From assembly GCA_031256755.1 (NCBI GenBank), contig JAIRPZ010000187.1, positions 1 through 14,497 of the forward strand: a stretch of DNA of 14,497 nt, in the 5' to 3' direction. Positions within the stretch are counted from its first letter, which is position 1. Each line of letters starts with the position of its first letter. The translations under genes were made by a program, and so were the position numbers. This document shows, piece after piece, positions 1 through 5,641 of the stretch. The notes under the pieces were generated by a model. That model ran no database searches. It was not told the DNA's origin and saw only the letters and a list, made by a program, of their open reading frames with translations. This stretch comes from Planctomycetaceae bacterium. GTDB taxonomy: Bacteria > Planctomycetota > Planctomycetia > Pirellulales > Thermoguttaceae.

Positions 1-299
1 GAAACATTTTCTTTTTGCAGCCGCAGTTGCAGTGAAGTTGCCGGTGCGGTTTCAAAAGGGATAAATGCAAGTCCGTAGGTTCTTTGTTCTTTGACTGCGG
101 TTATCCGGGCTTGCTGTAAAGCGGCGGCGAGAACTTGGGCTGCGTTCTGCGTCTGCCGGGATTCCAGCATCGGTTTGAAAACCGGCACACTCACTGCCAG
201 CAGTGCGACTAGCACGGCGGCAACGACCAATAATTCTACCAGCGTCATGCCGCTGCGCTTGTCAAACCATTGATTTTTCGGTTTCATTGCTGCACTCAT
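1..299 (-). CDS. Type IV prepilin-like (pseudopilin) protein, 3' end outside window
   Basis: This is the N-terminal 99 residues of a pseudopilin-type protein; the C-terminus lies beyond position 1. After a short basic leader (MSAAMKPKNQWFDKRSG) comes the class III signal G|MTLVELL, with the prepilin peptidase site after Gly and the conserved Glu at +5, then a hydrophobic helix rich in Val, Ala and Leu. Such proteins are inserted in the inner membrane, processed by a PilD-type peptidase and assembled into a type IV pilus or type II secretion pseudopilus. The ATG at 299 is preceded by AGAGGGG at good spacing. It starts 36 bases after the stop of the upstream prepilin gene, so the two are probably co-transcribed. 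Met rather than Phe at +1 is unusual but tolerated. The exact pseudopilin class (GspH-like is possible) cannot be settled from this fragment. Confidence 0.85.
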   Translation of the reverse strand, partial: MSAAMKPKNQWFDKRSGMTLVELLVVAAVLVALLAVSVPVFKPMLESRQTQNAAQVLAAALQQARITAVKEQRTYGLAFIPFETAPATSLQLRLQKENV

Positions 300-335
300 T
301 TTACCCCTCTTTTAACATGGACATATTTTTTGTCC

Positions 336-1436
336 TTAAAAACTTCTGTTCCACCGGTGATTGTGGATATTATCATTATGCTGCAAATTGCTGCTGCCGT
401 CATTACCGGGCATACCATAAGGCAATTTGAACGGATCCAAAATCTGATCTGCTGACTCCAAAGTTGGTGAAATGTCCGTGTCGGTTCCTTGCTTTACTGT
501 CCTGCTCGTTAAATCGTATTCTCCGTCCGGCCCGGCAGAATAGATCAGCGGGTACAAAAACCAGCCGCCGAAAACATGATGATCATCCACATGATGATCA
601 TCCAGCGGATCAGGATAAACTGCCGTTGCGGTCTGAAACGCCTGCTTCAACTGCGAATCGGGATTTTTCCACCATTTACTATTTGTTTCGATGTTTGGAT
701 CGGGAACATAATTGGCAAGTTTCAGTACATCCGGCTGCAAGTCGCTGCCGGGAAACGCCGGTGCCCAGCGTAAAAATTGAATCGGTCGCCCCCACGCATC
801 CACAAATTCCGGTAAACCGTCACCGTCCGTATCCTGTATTTCGTTGCTGTGAAAGAATGTCAGCGCATCAGGATTCAGGTTTTGGATAATCAAAAAGAGC
901 AGTGCGGCTCTGCCGGGGTCTTTACCGGTATTTTTTTTAATTTGGCAGTATGTTTGATAATAATGCCTGAAGACAGGCGGCGCGTCAGCACGTTTGTCGG
1001 CGAGTTTTCTGCCGCCATAAGCAATCGGTTTCAGAGGTTCTTTCGGATCTTTCGTGCTTTCGGAATCATAAACTTCCGCCCAACTTTGCGGCATTTCCAT
1101 CCGCATGAGGTCGCGGATAAAATGAAGGGCTGTTTTGTACCGTTCTTCTTCTGTCAAAGTGTTGTCTTGTTCCAGACGATGTTTAATCCGGGCGAATTTG
1201 CGGTCGTAATCGGAAAAAATTTGCAGGACAGCCGCATCAATTTTCTGAATGGTTGCCCGTGTTTTTGCTTCTTTGGCGGAAGCCGCAGCGGCATGAACGG
1301 CTGCCAGAGTTAACCCTGCCAAAATAACAATAATGACCGCAACGATCAGCATTTCAACGAGCGTGAATGCTTTTCTTGAGAAAATACGGCGGTGTGTGAA
1401 CCGTATCGGCTGATTTGTTTTATTGACAGCGTTCAT
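336..1436 (-). CDS. Type II secretion / type IV prepilin-like protein, 366 aa
   Basis: The leader runs to RRIFSRKA, followed by the prepilin motif FTLVEMLIVAVIIVILAGL and a long soluble domain. The residue before the cleavage site is Ala, where Gly is usual. The body carries an acidic DTDGDGLPEFVDAWGRP segment followed by an aromatic WAP block, an arrangement I associate with large planctomycete prepilin-like proteins; the Asp-rich part may bind calcium. At 366 residues it is far longer than a classical pseudopilin (about 150). I chose the ATG at 1436 over an upstream in-frame start at 1499 because a strong GGAGGAGGG ribosome site lies just before it and a promoter lies between the two. An Asp-Asp-His-His-Val pair is duplicated near residue 290. 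It heads a probable operon with the prepilin gene downstream. Confidence 0.88.
   Translation of the reverse strand: MNAVNKTNQPIRFTHRRIFSRKAFTLVEMLIVAVIIVILAGLTLAAVHAAAASAKEAKTRATIQKIDAAVLQIFSDYDRKFARIKHRLEQDNTLTEEERYKTALHFIRDLMRMEMPQSWAEVYDSESTKDPKEPLKPIAYGGRKLADKRADAPPVFRHYYQTYCQIKKNTGKDPGRAALLFLIIQNLNPDALTFFHSNEIQDTDGDGLPEFVDAWGRPIQFLRWAPAFPGSDLQPDVLKLANYVPDPNIETNSKWWKNPDSQLKQAFQTATAVYPDPLDDHHVDDHHVFGGWFLYPLIYSAGPDGEYDLTSRTVKQGTDTDISPTLESADQILDPFKLPYGMPGNDGSSNLQHNDNIHNHRWNRSF
574..603. repeat. Two perfect 15-base tandem copies inside the prepilin gene
   Basis: The unit acatgatgatcatcc occurs twice with no spacer. It is in frame on the minus strand and duplicates DDHHV in the protein. It looks like a recent slippage duplication in a surface loop of the pseudopilin. 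Confidence 0.85.
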
Positions 1437-1460
1437 GGCGACCCTCCTCCTCTCATTTCT

Positions 1461-1489
1461 AATATAACACGAACTCCGCCGGAAATCAA
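1461..1489 (-). promoter_or_regulatory. Promoter of the prepilin operon
   Basis: On the minus strand the -35 box TTGATT (1484-1489) and the -10 box TATATT (1461-1466) are separated by 17 bases. TG lies one base before the -10, making it an extended -10. The predicted start near 1454 leaves a short leader holding GGAGGAGGG before the ATG at 1436. It lies just downstream of nadD, so the prepilin genes need not depend on the ribosomal operon. Read by eye. Confidence 0.6.
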
Positions 1490-1541
1490 GTGCCGCCAAG
1501 AGATATTTCGCCCATTGCCGAAGAGAATATCTGTTAAGTTT

Positions 1542-2186
1542 TTACTCGGCCGTTTGATAAAGATGGTGCGAAGCAATGTACGCTTCCACACTTCGGGGAA
1601 CCATGAACCGGATACTCTTTCCGGCTGCTGTATGCTGACGGATTTGTGTGGACGAAATGCCGATTTGCGGCATCATCACCGCTGCCTGCCGGATTTCTTC
1701 CAGCCGCTCTGCCGAAACAATTCCGCTCAATGCCGCAAAATAAGGAAGCGGTACCTCCGGGCGCATAATCGCCAGCGGCGTTGCCAATCGGCAAATCTCT
1801 TCCGGTAAATACCAATTCGGCAAATCATTAAACATATCGGCACCCGCCAGCAAATAAAATTTCGGTTCGATCAGCGAAAACGTCTGATGGAAATAACGCA
1901 GCGTCTCAACCGTATAACTTTTTTCTGCACGGTCAATTTCATAGCGGCTTACAAGAAATTCTTCAAAACCCGTAATAGCGGCTTCAATCATATTCAGCCG
2001 GTCTTCAGCCGATGCGTGATAGGCCGTCTTTCCGGCACGATGCGGCGAATTTCCTGTCGGAACGAAAAAAACTCTGTCCAACCTTTGCTGACGAAGGCAA
2101 CTCTCCGCCAGCAAAAGATGCCCTAAATGGATCGGATCAAATGCTCCGCCGTAGATTCCGTATCGGACTGCTGTGCTGCTGCTCAA
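1542..2186 (-). CDS. nadD: Nicotinate-nucleotide adenylyltransferase
   Basis: NadD joins nicotinate mononucleotide to AMP from ATP, forming deamido-NAD in cytoplasmic NAD synthesis. The 214-residue product has the nucleotidyltransferase signature GGAFDPIHLGH (residues 13-23), SPHR in place of the usual PPHK, the GAD..NDLPNW segment near residues 115-124 that shapes the substrate pocket, and the C-terminal ISSTQIR motif (177-183). Length is normal. The only start before the conserved core is a TTG at 2186 without a clear ribosome site, which suggests weak or coupled translation. It lies 44 bases after rplS and is probably the last gene of that transcript. nadD is more often found beside obgE or rsfS, neither of which is present here. 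Confidence 0.93.
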   Translation of the reverse strand: MSSSTAVRYGIYGGAFDPIHLGHLLLAESCLRQQRLDRVFFVPTGNSPHRAGKTAYHASAEDRLNMIEAAITGFEEFLVSRYEIDRAEKSYTVETLRYFHQTFSLIEPKFYLLAGADMFNDLPNWYLPEEICRLATPLAIMRPEVPLPYFAALSGIVSAERLEEIRQAAVMMPQIGISSTQIRQHTAAGKSIRFMVPRSVEAYIASHHLYQTAE

Positions 2187-2230
2187 TATCGAGATTCAAA
2201 ATCAAAATATCAATCGGATATTTTTTGCCG

Positions 2231-2665
2231 TTATTCGGCGGTTTTCCTCTTGTTTTTGGAACCGCGTCTTGCTTTTTTCGGGGCGGCCACAGATTCTTCC
2301 ACTGTCCGCTTGACAATACGCTCTTTCAAACGTACCGCTTTGCCCACCCGATCCCGCAGGAAGTAGAGTTTCGCCCGATGCACGACCGCACTTCTGACCG
2401 GTTCGACTTTTGCAATTCTCGGCGAATGTAAAGCAAATTTGCGTTCAACACCCTCGCCGGCAACCATACGCCGCACAGTGAACATTTCACGCGTTCCGCT
2501 TCCGCTTCGGGCAATAACAACGCCGTTGAAAATCTGGATACGTTCCTTTTCTCCTTCGAGAATCCGGCAATGGACATCAACCGTATCACCGATTTCAAAT
2601 TGCGAAACATCCGCCTGCGGCTTTTGACACTTTTCCTCGACAAGTTTGATCATTTGATCGCTCAT
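2231..2665 (-). CDS. rplS: 50S ribosomal protein L19
   Basis: L19 sits at the 30S-50S interface near bridge B6/B8. The family core is plain: IGDTVDVHCRILEGEKERIQ, FNGVVIARSGSGTREMFTVR, and SPRIAKVEPVRS with the following KLYFLRDR. At 144 residues it is slightly longer than usual (about 115-130) because of a basic C-terminal tail with PKKARRGSKNKRK. The ATG at 2665 follows GAGGAA at good spacing. It starts only 21 bases after the rplR stop, so the two are almost certainly co-transcribed. That is odd: rplS normally follows trmD, and the position after rplR normally belongs to rpsE. Confidence 0.96.
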   Translation of the reverse strand: MSDQMIKLVEEKCQKPQADVSQFEIGDTVDVHCRILEGEKERIQIFNGVVIARSGSGTREMFTVRRMVAGEGVERKFALHSPRIAKVEPVRSAVVHRAKLYFLRDRVGKAVRLKERIVKRTVEESVAAPKKARRGSKNKRKTAE

Positions 2666-2686
2666 TTTTTGTTCCTCGCTTAATTT

Positions 2687-3187
2687 CTATTTCGTTTTTT
2701 TCTTGCTTTCCGCTTTTCCTGCCGATGCTTTTGCAGCGGTTTTGTCTTCTTTAGTTGCCTTCGGTTTCTTTGCCGAAACTTCTTTTTCGGGCGATGCTTC
2801 TTTTACTTCCCCGGCAGAACCGATGTCTAAACCGGCATTCCGAGCCGCATCCGCCAATGCCTTTACTCTGCCATGGTACTTAAAACCATGCCGATCAAAA
2901 GCCGCTTTGGTGATACCAGCCGCCAACGCCTTTTTCGCAATCGCCGTCCCAATCACTTCCGCCGCACCGCAGTTGCCGCCGTTAGCAACACTGCTGCGGA
3001 CATCTTTGTCCCGCGTTCCGGCAGAAACAAGGGTCTTTCCCGCTTCGTCATCAATAATTTGGGCGTAAATGTGGGCGTTGCTTCGAAACACACACAAACG
3101 CGGACGATCCGAAACTTTTTTGACCGTATTCGAAACACGGTAAACACGATTACGCCGCTGCCGGTTGATTTGCTGATACTTTTTCAT
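2687..3187 (-). CDS. rplR: 50S ribosomal protein L18 with long basic C-terminal tail
   Basis: L18 binds 5S rRNA with L5 and helps form the central protuberance. Residues 1-122 match the family: the RRNRVYR segment near the N-terminus, RPRLCVFRSNAHIYAQIID, then AAFDRHGFKYHGRVKALADAAR near the end of the core. The usual length is about 115-122 residues. This one continues to 166 with a Lys/Ala/Glu-rich, probably disordered tail (roughly 123-166) that has no family counterpart I know. The ATG at 3187 has only a weak purine-rich site upstream. A 220-base hairpin-rich gap separates it from rplF, whereas these genes are usually nearly adjacent. Confidence 0.95.
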   Translation of the reverse strand: MKKYQQINRQRRNRVYRVSNTVKKVSDRPRLCVFRSNAHIYAQIIDDEAGKTLVSAGTRDKDVRSSVANGGNCGAAEVIGTAIAKKALAAGITKAAFDRHGFKYHGRVKALADAARNAGLDIGSAGEVKEASPEKEVSAKKPKATKEDKTAAKASAGKAESKKKTK

Positions 3188-3222
3188 GGTCTTTCTTCAA
3201 TAATGGTTTCCTGACAAGATCT

Positions 3223-3341
3223 ATCCACACGTTCCGCACAAAACATGACCGCAATTTAAGATCAATCCACGCGATTCGTGAAGAGTCGCGACTTTTGTAA
3301 AATCCACACGCTTCGTCAAGAGCGTGACTTTTGTAAAAATT
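3223..3341 (-). repeat. Degenerate ~40-base tandem repeats forming hairpins between rplF and rplR
   Basis: Three units begin with ATCCAC at 3223, 3265 and 3302 on the plus strand. The last two are close relatives and end in ACTTTTGTAAA. On the minus (transcribed) strand they fold as CGCGA/TCGCG around CTCTTCACGAA, and CACGC/GCGTG around TCTTGACGAA. The loops are nearly the same while the stems differ at two positions that change together (G:C to A:T, A:T to C:G), so pairing is kept. This points to selection for RNA or DNA structure in the rplF-rplR spacer. The rest of the 220-base gap shows no gene. Confidence 0.6.
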
Positions 3342-3407
3342 TCTGATTTTTACACCCGGCAGTATTCGGAAAAAACCGGACAATGCCGTCTTTGTATGTT
3401 GTATGTT

Positions 3408-3956
3408 TTATTTTTTCGCAGCGGCTTTGGATTCCTTGCGGCGAATAACTTCACCTTCATACTTGATTCCTTTGCCCAAATACGGTTCGGCTTTTCGGAT
3501 CGCACGAACTTCGGCAGCAAACTGTCCGACAAGTTGTTTGTCGATTCCCTTAATGCTGACGTGGGTTTGGTCGGGACAAGCAACGGTTAAACCAACCGGA
3601 ACCTGTTTTTTGACCTCGTGGGCAAAACCCGCCCGAACCTGCAATTCAGTACCGGCAACGGCAAAGAGATAGCCCGTCCCGAAAATTTCAAGACGTTTTT
3701 CGTATCCCTTTGTCACCCCGTTGACCATATTTTGGATCAATGCCCGGTACAAGCCGTGCATTGCTGCGGCATCCCGGCTTTCGTTGGCACGGCTGACGAC
3801 TACCGAATTTGCCGCCGCATCAACATTGACCCGGACATTCGGACTAAACCATTGAGTCAGTTTTCCGAGCGGACCTTCCGCAGTAAAGTATTGTTTTTCA
3901 ACGACAACTTTGACTCCGGCAGGAATAATAACTGGTTTTTTCCCGATTCTTGACAT
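3408..3956 (-). CDS. rplF: 50S ribosomal protein L6
   Basis: L6 binds 23S rRNA helix 97 near the sarcin-ricin loop. The 182-residue product begins MSRIGKKPV, as is typical, and has the EGPLGKL segment of the first repeat, a central FGTGY block, and the C-terminal signature AEPYLGKGIKYEGEVIRRK. Length is normal apart from a few extra Ala/Lys at the end. It starts 38 bases after rpsH in the standard spc order. No clear Shine-Dalgarno lies before the ATG at 3956, which is common in this phylum. The spacing to rplR downstream is abnormal because of the repeat-bearing gap. Confidence 0.96.
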   Translation of the reverse strand: MSRIGKKPVIIPAGVKVVVEKQYFTAEGPLGKLTQWFSPNVRVNVDAAANSVVVSRANESRDAAAMHGLYRALIQNMVNGVTKGYEKRLEIFGTGYLFAVAGTELQVRAGFAHEVKKQVPVGLTVACPDQTHVSIKGIDKQLVGQFAAEVRAIRKAEPYLGKGIKYEGEVIRRKESKAAAKK

Positions 3957-3994
3957 TTTTGTATCGTTTTGTTTTCGTACCGTACGTTATCTTG

Positions 3995-4390
3995 TTACCA
4001 AATCGTGCAGATGACTTCTCCGCCGACGTTTTTCAGTTTTGCTTCGCGGTCGCTCAAAACACCGCGATTGGTGTTTAATATGCGGATTCCCAAACCGTTG
4101 AGAACGGGCTTGAGATCCCCGATTGACGCATAGACACGGCATCCGGGTTTGCTGACGCGGCTGATTTCATTCACAATTTTTTCGCCGCTCGGACCATATT
4201 TCAGATGCACCCGCAGTTGGGCGACCGGTTTTTCGTCTGCAATTTCCCAGTCCCAAATATACCCTTCCCGCTTTAATACAGCGGCGATGCCTTTTTTCTC
4301 AGCAGAAACGGGAATATCAACGGAAGGTTTTTCAATGCGGACAGCATTCCTGATTCGGGTCAGCATGTCGGCGATCGGATCGGTCATCAT
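3995..4390 (-). CDS. rpsH: 30S ribosomal protein S8
   Basis: S8 binds the central domain of 16S rRNA (helix 21) and in model bacteria also represses translation of the spc operon. The 131-residue sequence starts MMTDPIADMLTRIRNA and ends with the family's LNTNRGVLSDREAK..NVGGEVICTIW. The ATG pair at 4390/4387 makes the exact start uncertain by one codon; MMTDP fits many homologues. It is the first gene of this block. The genes expected upstream (rplE, rpsN) are absent, and instead a 275-base divergent intergenic region with a terminator-like hairpin precedes it, so S8 autoregulation may act on a shortened operon here. Confidence 0.96.
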   Translation of the reverse strand: MMTDPIADMLTRIRNAVRIEKPSVDIPVSAEKKGIAAVLKREGYIWDWEIADEKPVAQLRVHLKYGPSGEKIVNEISRVSKPGCRVYASIGDLKPVLNGLGIRILNTNRGVLSDREAKLKNVGGEVICTIW

Positions 4391-4452
4391 GGCGGTACAT
4401 TCGCAGTAGAATTATTTGCTGAAATTGTATCAAATTGACAAAAATTAAAAGA

Positions 4453-4474
4453 GGGGGGGTAGAATACCCCGCCC
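4453..4474 (-). terminator. Rho-independent terminator or attenuator upstream of rpsH
   Basis: The stem GGGGTA (4456-4461) and TACCCC (4465-4470) encloses a GAA loop. It is extended by three G:C pairs (4453-4455 with 4472-4474) across a one-base bulge. On the minus strand the stem is followed by TCTTTTAATTTTT, the classical layout. No minus-strand gene that it could end was found between here and panD, which has its own terminator. It could be a leader attenuator of the rpsH operon or end an unseen small transcript. Confidence 0.5.
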
Positions 4475-4592
4475 GCATCACCTGCCGCTCTTTCGGTTTC
4501 ACAAATCCGCAGCATTTTGTTGTTTTTAACATTGGCTTCGGTCTTTTCGGAATTTTGCCGGCTGTGTGATTCCCTATTCCTTCACATGAACA

Positions 4593-4621
4593 TTGCACAA
4601 CGGCGGAATTGAGCGTAAAAT
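4593..4621 (+). promoter_or_regulatory. Promoter of the arrestin-like gene
   Basis: TTGCAC (4593-4598), 17 bases, TAAAAT (4616-4621) gives a good sigma-70 match. It predicts a start near 4628 and a leader of about 38 bases before the ATG at 4666. There is no clear ribosome site in that leader. Confidence 0.55.
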
Positions 4622-4665
4622 AGCGGAACTGTTTCTTCATGTTTTATATGCACTCCTGATATTTT

Positions 4666-5094
4666 ATGCCTGATCCCCGAATCATCATCACCCTTGACGG
4701 ACGCGGACGCAGACAGTATCAGCCGGGGGAAACGCTTGCCGGTTCGTATTTTTTCGATTCGGTTTCCGCCGAGGAAATTCTTGCCATCGAATGCTCCGTC
4801 TTTTGGTACACGACCGGCAAGGGAAGCGAAGATATGGGCATTCATGCTTTTTGGCGTTATGCGGTCGATGCCGGGGACTGGATCGATCCCCGATCCCGCG
4901 GCCGGTTCAGCACCGCACTGCCGAGAGACCCGCTTTCCTACCGCGGTATTATCGTCAAAATTCATTGGGCAGTCCGCGTCCGGGCATTTTTAACCGATGC
5001 CCGTGAAATTACGGAGGACTTTTCGTTCCGGCTTGGTTCCTTGCACGATGTCCGTACTATGCGGTCTGTTCACGCTTATCCTTCTTTATACTGA
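4666..5094 (+). CDS. Small arrestin-like conserved hypothetical protein
   Basis: I have no certain family name for this 142-residue protein. It opens with IIITLDGRGRRQYQPGETLAGSY, a beta-strand pattern with the 'YxPGExLxG' turn seen at the start of arrestin-fold and Spo0M-like proteins. It then alternates hydrophobic strands, for example AIECSVFWYTTGKGSEDMG, and ends with the charged IVKIHWAVRVRAFL..AREITEDFSFRLG. It has no signal peptide or membrane segment, so a cytoplasmic beta-sandwich is likely. Similar short proteins occur, as I recall, in planctomycetes without known function. It stands alone on the plus strand with its own promoter and converges on panD. Confidence 0.75.
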   Translation: MPDPRIIITLDGRGRRQYQPGETLAGSYFFDSVSAEEILAIECSVFWYTTGKGSEDMGIHAFWRYAVDAGDWIDPRSRGRFSTALPRDPLSYRGIIVKIHWAVRVRAFLTDAREITEDFSFRLGSLHDVRTMRSVHAYPSLY

Positions 5095-5121
5095 CCGTTC
5101 CCGCCGCAAATTTTTCCAAAA

Positions 5122-5155
5122 CCGGAAATAATCCGCGTTTATTTCGGGCGGTTTT
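5122..5155. terminator. Two-way terminator between the arrestin-like gene and panD
   Basis: CCGGAAATAA (5122-5131) pairs with TTATTTCGGG (5139-5148) across a 7-base loop with one mismatch. On the plus strand it is followed by CGGTTTTT, and on the minus strand by a TTTTGG run. It lies exactly between two convergent genes and overlaps the panD stop, as expected for a shared terminator. Confidence 0.5.
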
Positions 5156-5486
5156 TCTGATCAACTTTGACGATTTTAGGGATATAATCGGGCAATTCGG
5201 CTGTATCAACATTGGCATAAGTAATGATAATGACAACATCACCGGTCATTCCTGCTCTTGCAGCCGCACCATTCAGCATAACGGTTCCCGAATTCCGTTC
5301 GGCTTCAATGGCATATGTAACAATTCGGGAACCGTTGTTGACATTCAGCACGTGAACCTGTTCGTTGGGTAAAATGTCAGCGGCTTCAAGGAGAAGCGGA
5401 TCAACGGCAATACTCCCCTCATAATTCAGATTCGTGCCGGTCAGAACGGCGCGGTGAATTTTCGATTTCAACATAATCCGCTGCAT
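5139..5486 (-). CDS. panD: Aspartate 1-decarboxylase (pyruvoyl-dependent)
   Basis: PanD turns L-aspartate into beta-alanine for pantothenate and coenzyme A. The proenzyme cuts itself between Gly24 and Ser25 to make a pyruvoyl group. With the ATG at 5486 the protein is 115 residues and numbers like the E. coli enzyme: Lys9, the self-cleavage site YEGS with Gly24-Ser25, Arg54 in NGSRIVTY, Tyr58, and the NGAAAR loop. That register is why I prefer this start over an in-frame start at 5537 or a later ATG at 5474. It stands alone between convergent and same-strand neighbours. The promoter ends so close to the ATG that the mRNA may be leaderless. No other pantothenate gene is in the window. Confidence 0.95.
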   Translation of the reverse strand: MQRIMLKSKIHRAVLTGTNLNYEGSIAVDPLLLEAADILPNEQVHVLNVNNGSRIVTYAIEAERNSGTVMLNGAAARAGMTGDVVIIITYANVDTAELPDYIPKIVKVDQKNRPK

Positions 5487-5493
5487 GCCGTAC

Positions 5494-5521
5494 AGTATAC
5501 CGTATTGGCAAATAACAGCAA
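5494..5521 (-). promoter_or_regulatory. Promoter of panD, probably giving a leaderless mRNA
   Basis: On the minus strand TTGCTG (5516-5521), 16 bases, TATACT (5494-5499). The start point about 7 bases downstream falls at or next to the ATG at 5486. No Shine-Dalgarno is seen. Confidence 0.5.
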
Positions 5522-5641
5522 GAGACCCGGACAGCAAGTTCTTGCCGGATTGACATATTTTTAGATGACGAAAACACTCCGCCCGTCACTGACCCGGATT
5601 TTGTTTTGCGTAAGAAGAAAGAAAGGGGATGCGGTTTCGGA

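Larger units (their letters stand above)
4391..4665. other. Divergent intergenic region between rpsH and the arrestin-like gene
   Basis: This 275-base stretch holds the minus-strand terminator-like hairpin (4453-4474) and a plus-strand promoter (4593-4621). I looked for rpsN, rplE or rpmJ and found none. A minus-strand open frame (MKKQFRYF..., start 4640) overlaps rpsH and matches no family I know, so I do not call it a gene. Confidence 0.6.

Noticed and set aside
849..1313. Plus-strand open frame of 154 codons inside the prepilin gene
   Set aside because: It mirrors the clear prepilin frame and has no ribosome site or family resemblance.
1501..1532. Inverted repeat AGATATT/AATATCT after nadD as a terminator
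   Set aside because: The stem is A+T-rich with an uneven interior and has no T run after it on the minus strand.
3150..3383. Minus-strand open frame of 77 codons across the hairpin repeats, with a repeated FYKS and WIDL pattern
   Set aside because: The peptide repeat simply follows from the DNA repeat, and the frame runs into rplR out of register.
4332..4640. Minus-strand open frame of 102 codons upstream of and overlapping rpsH
   Set aside because: It overlaps the rpsH start, has a poorly placed ribosome site, ends in sequence that is rpsH in another frame, and matches neither rpsN nor rpmJ, which I looked for.
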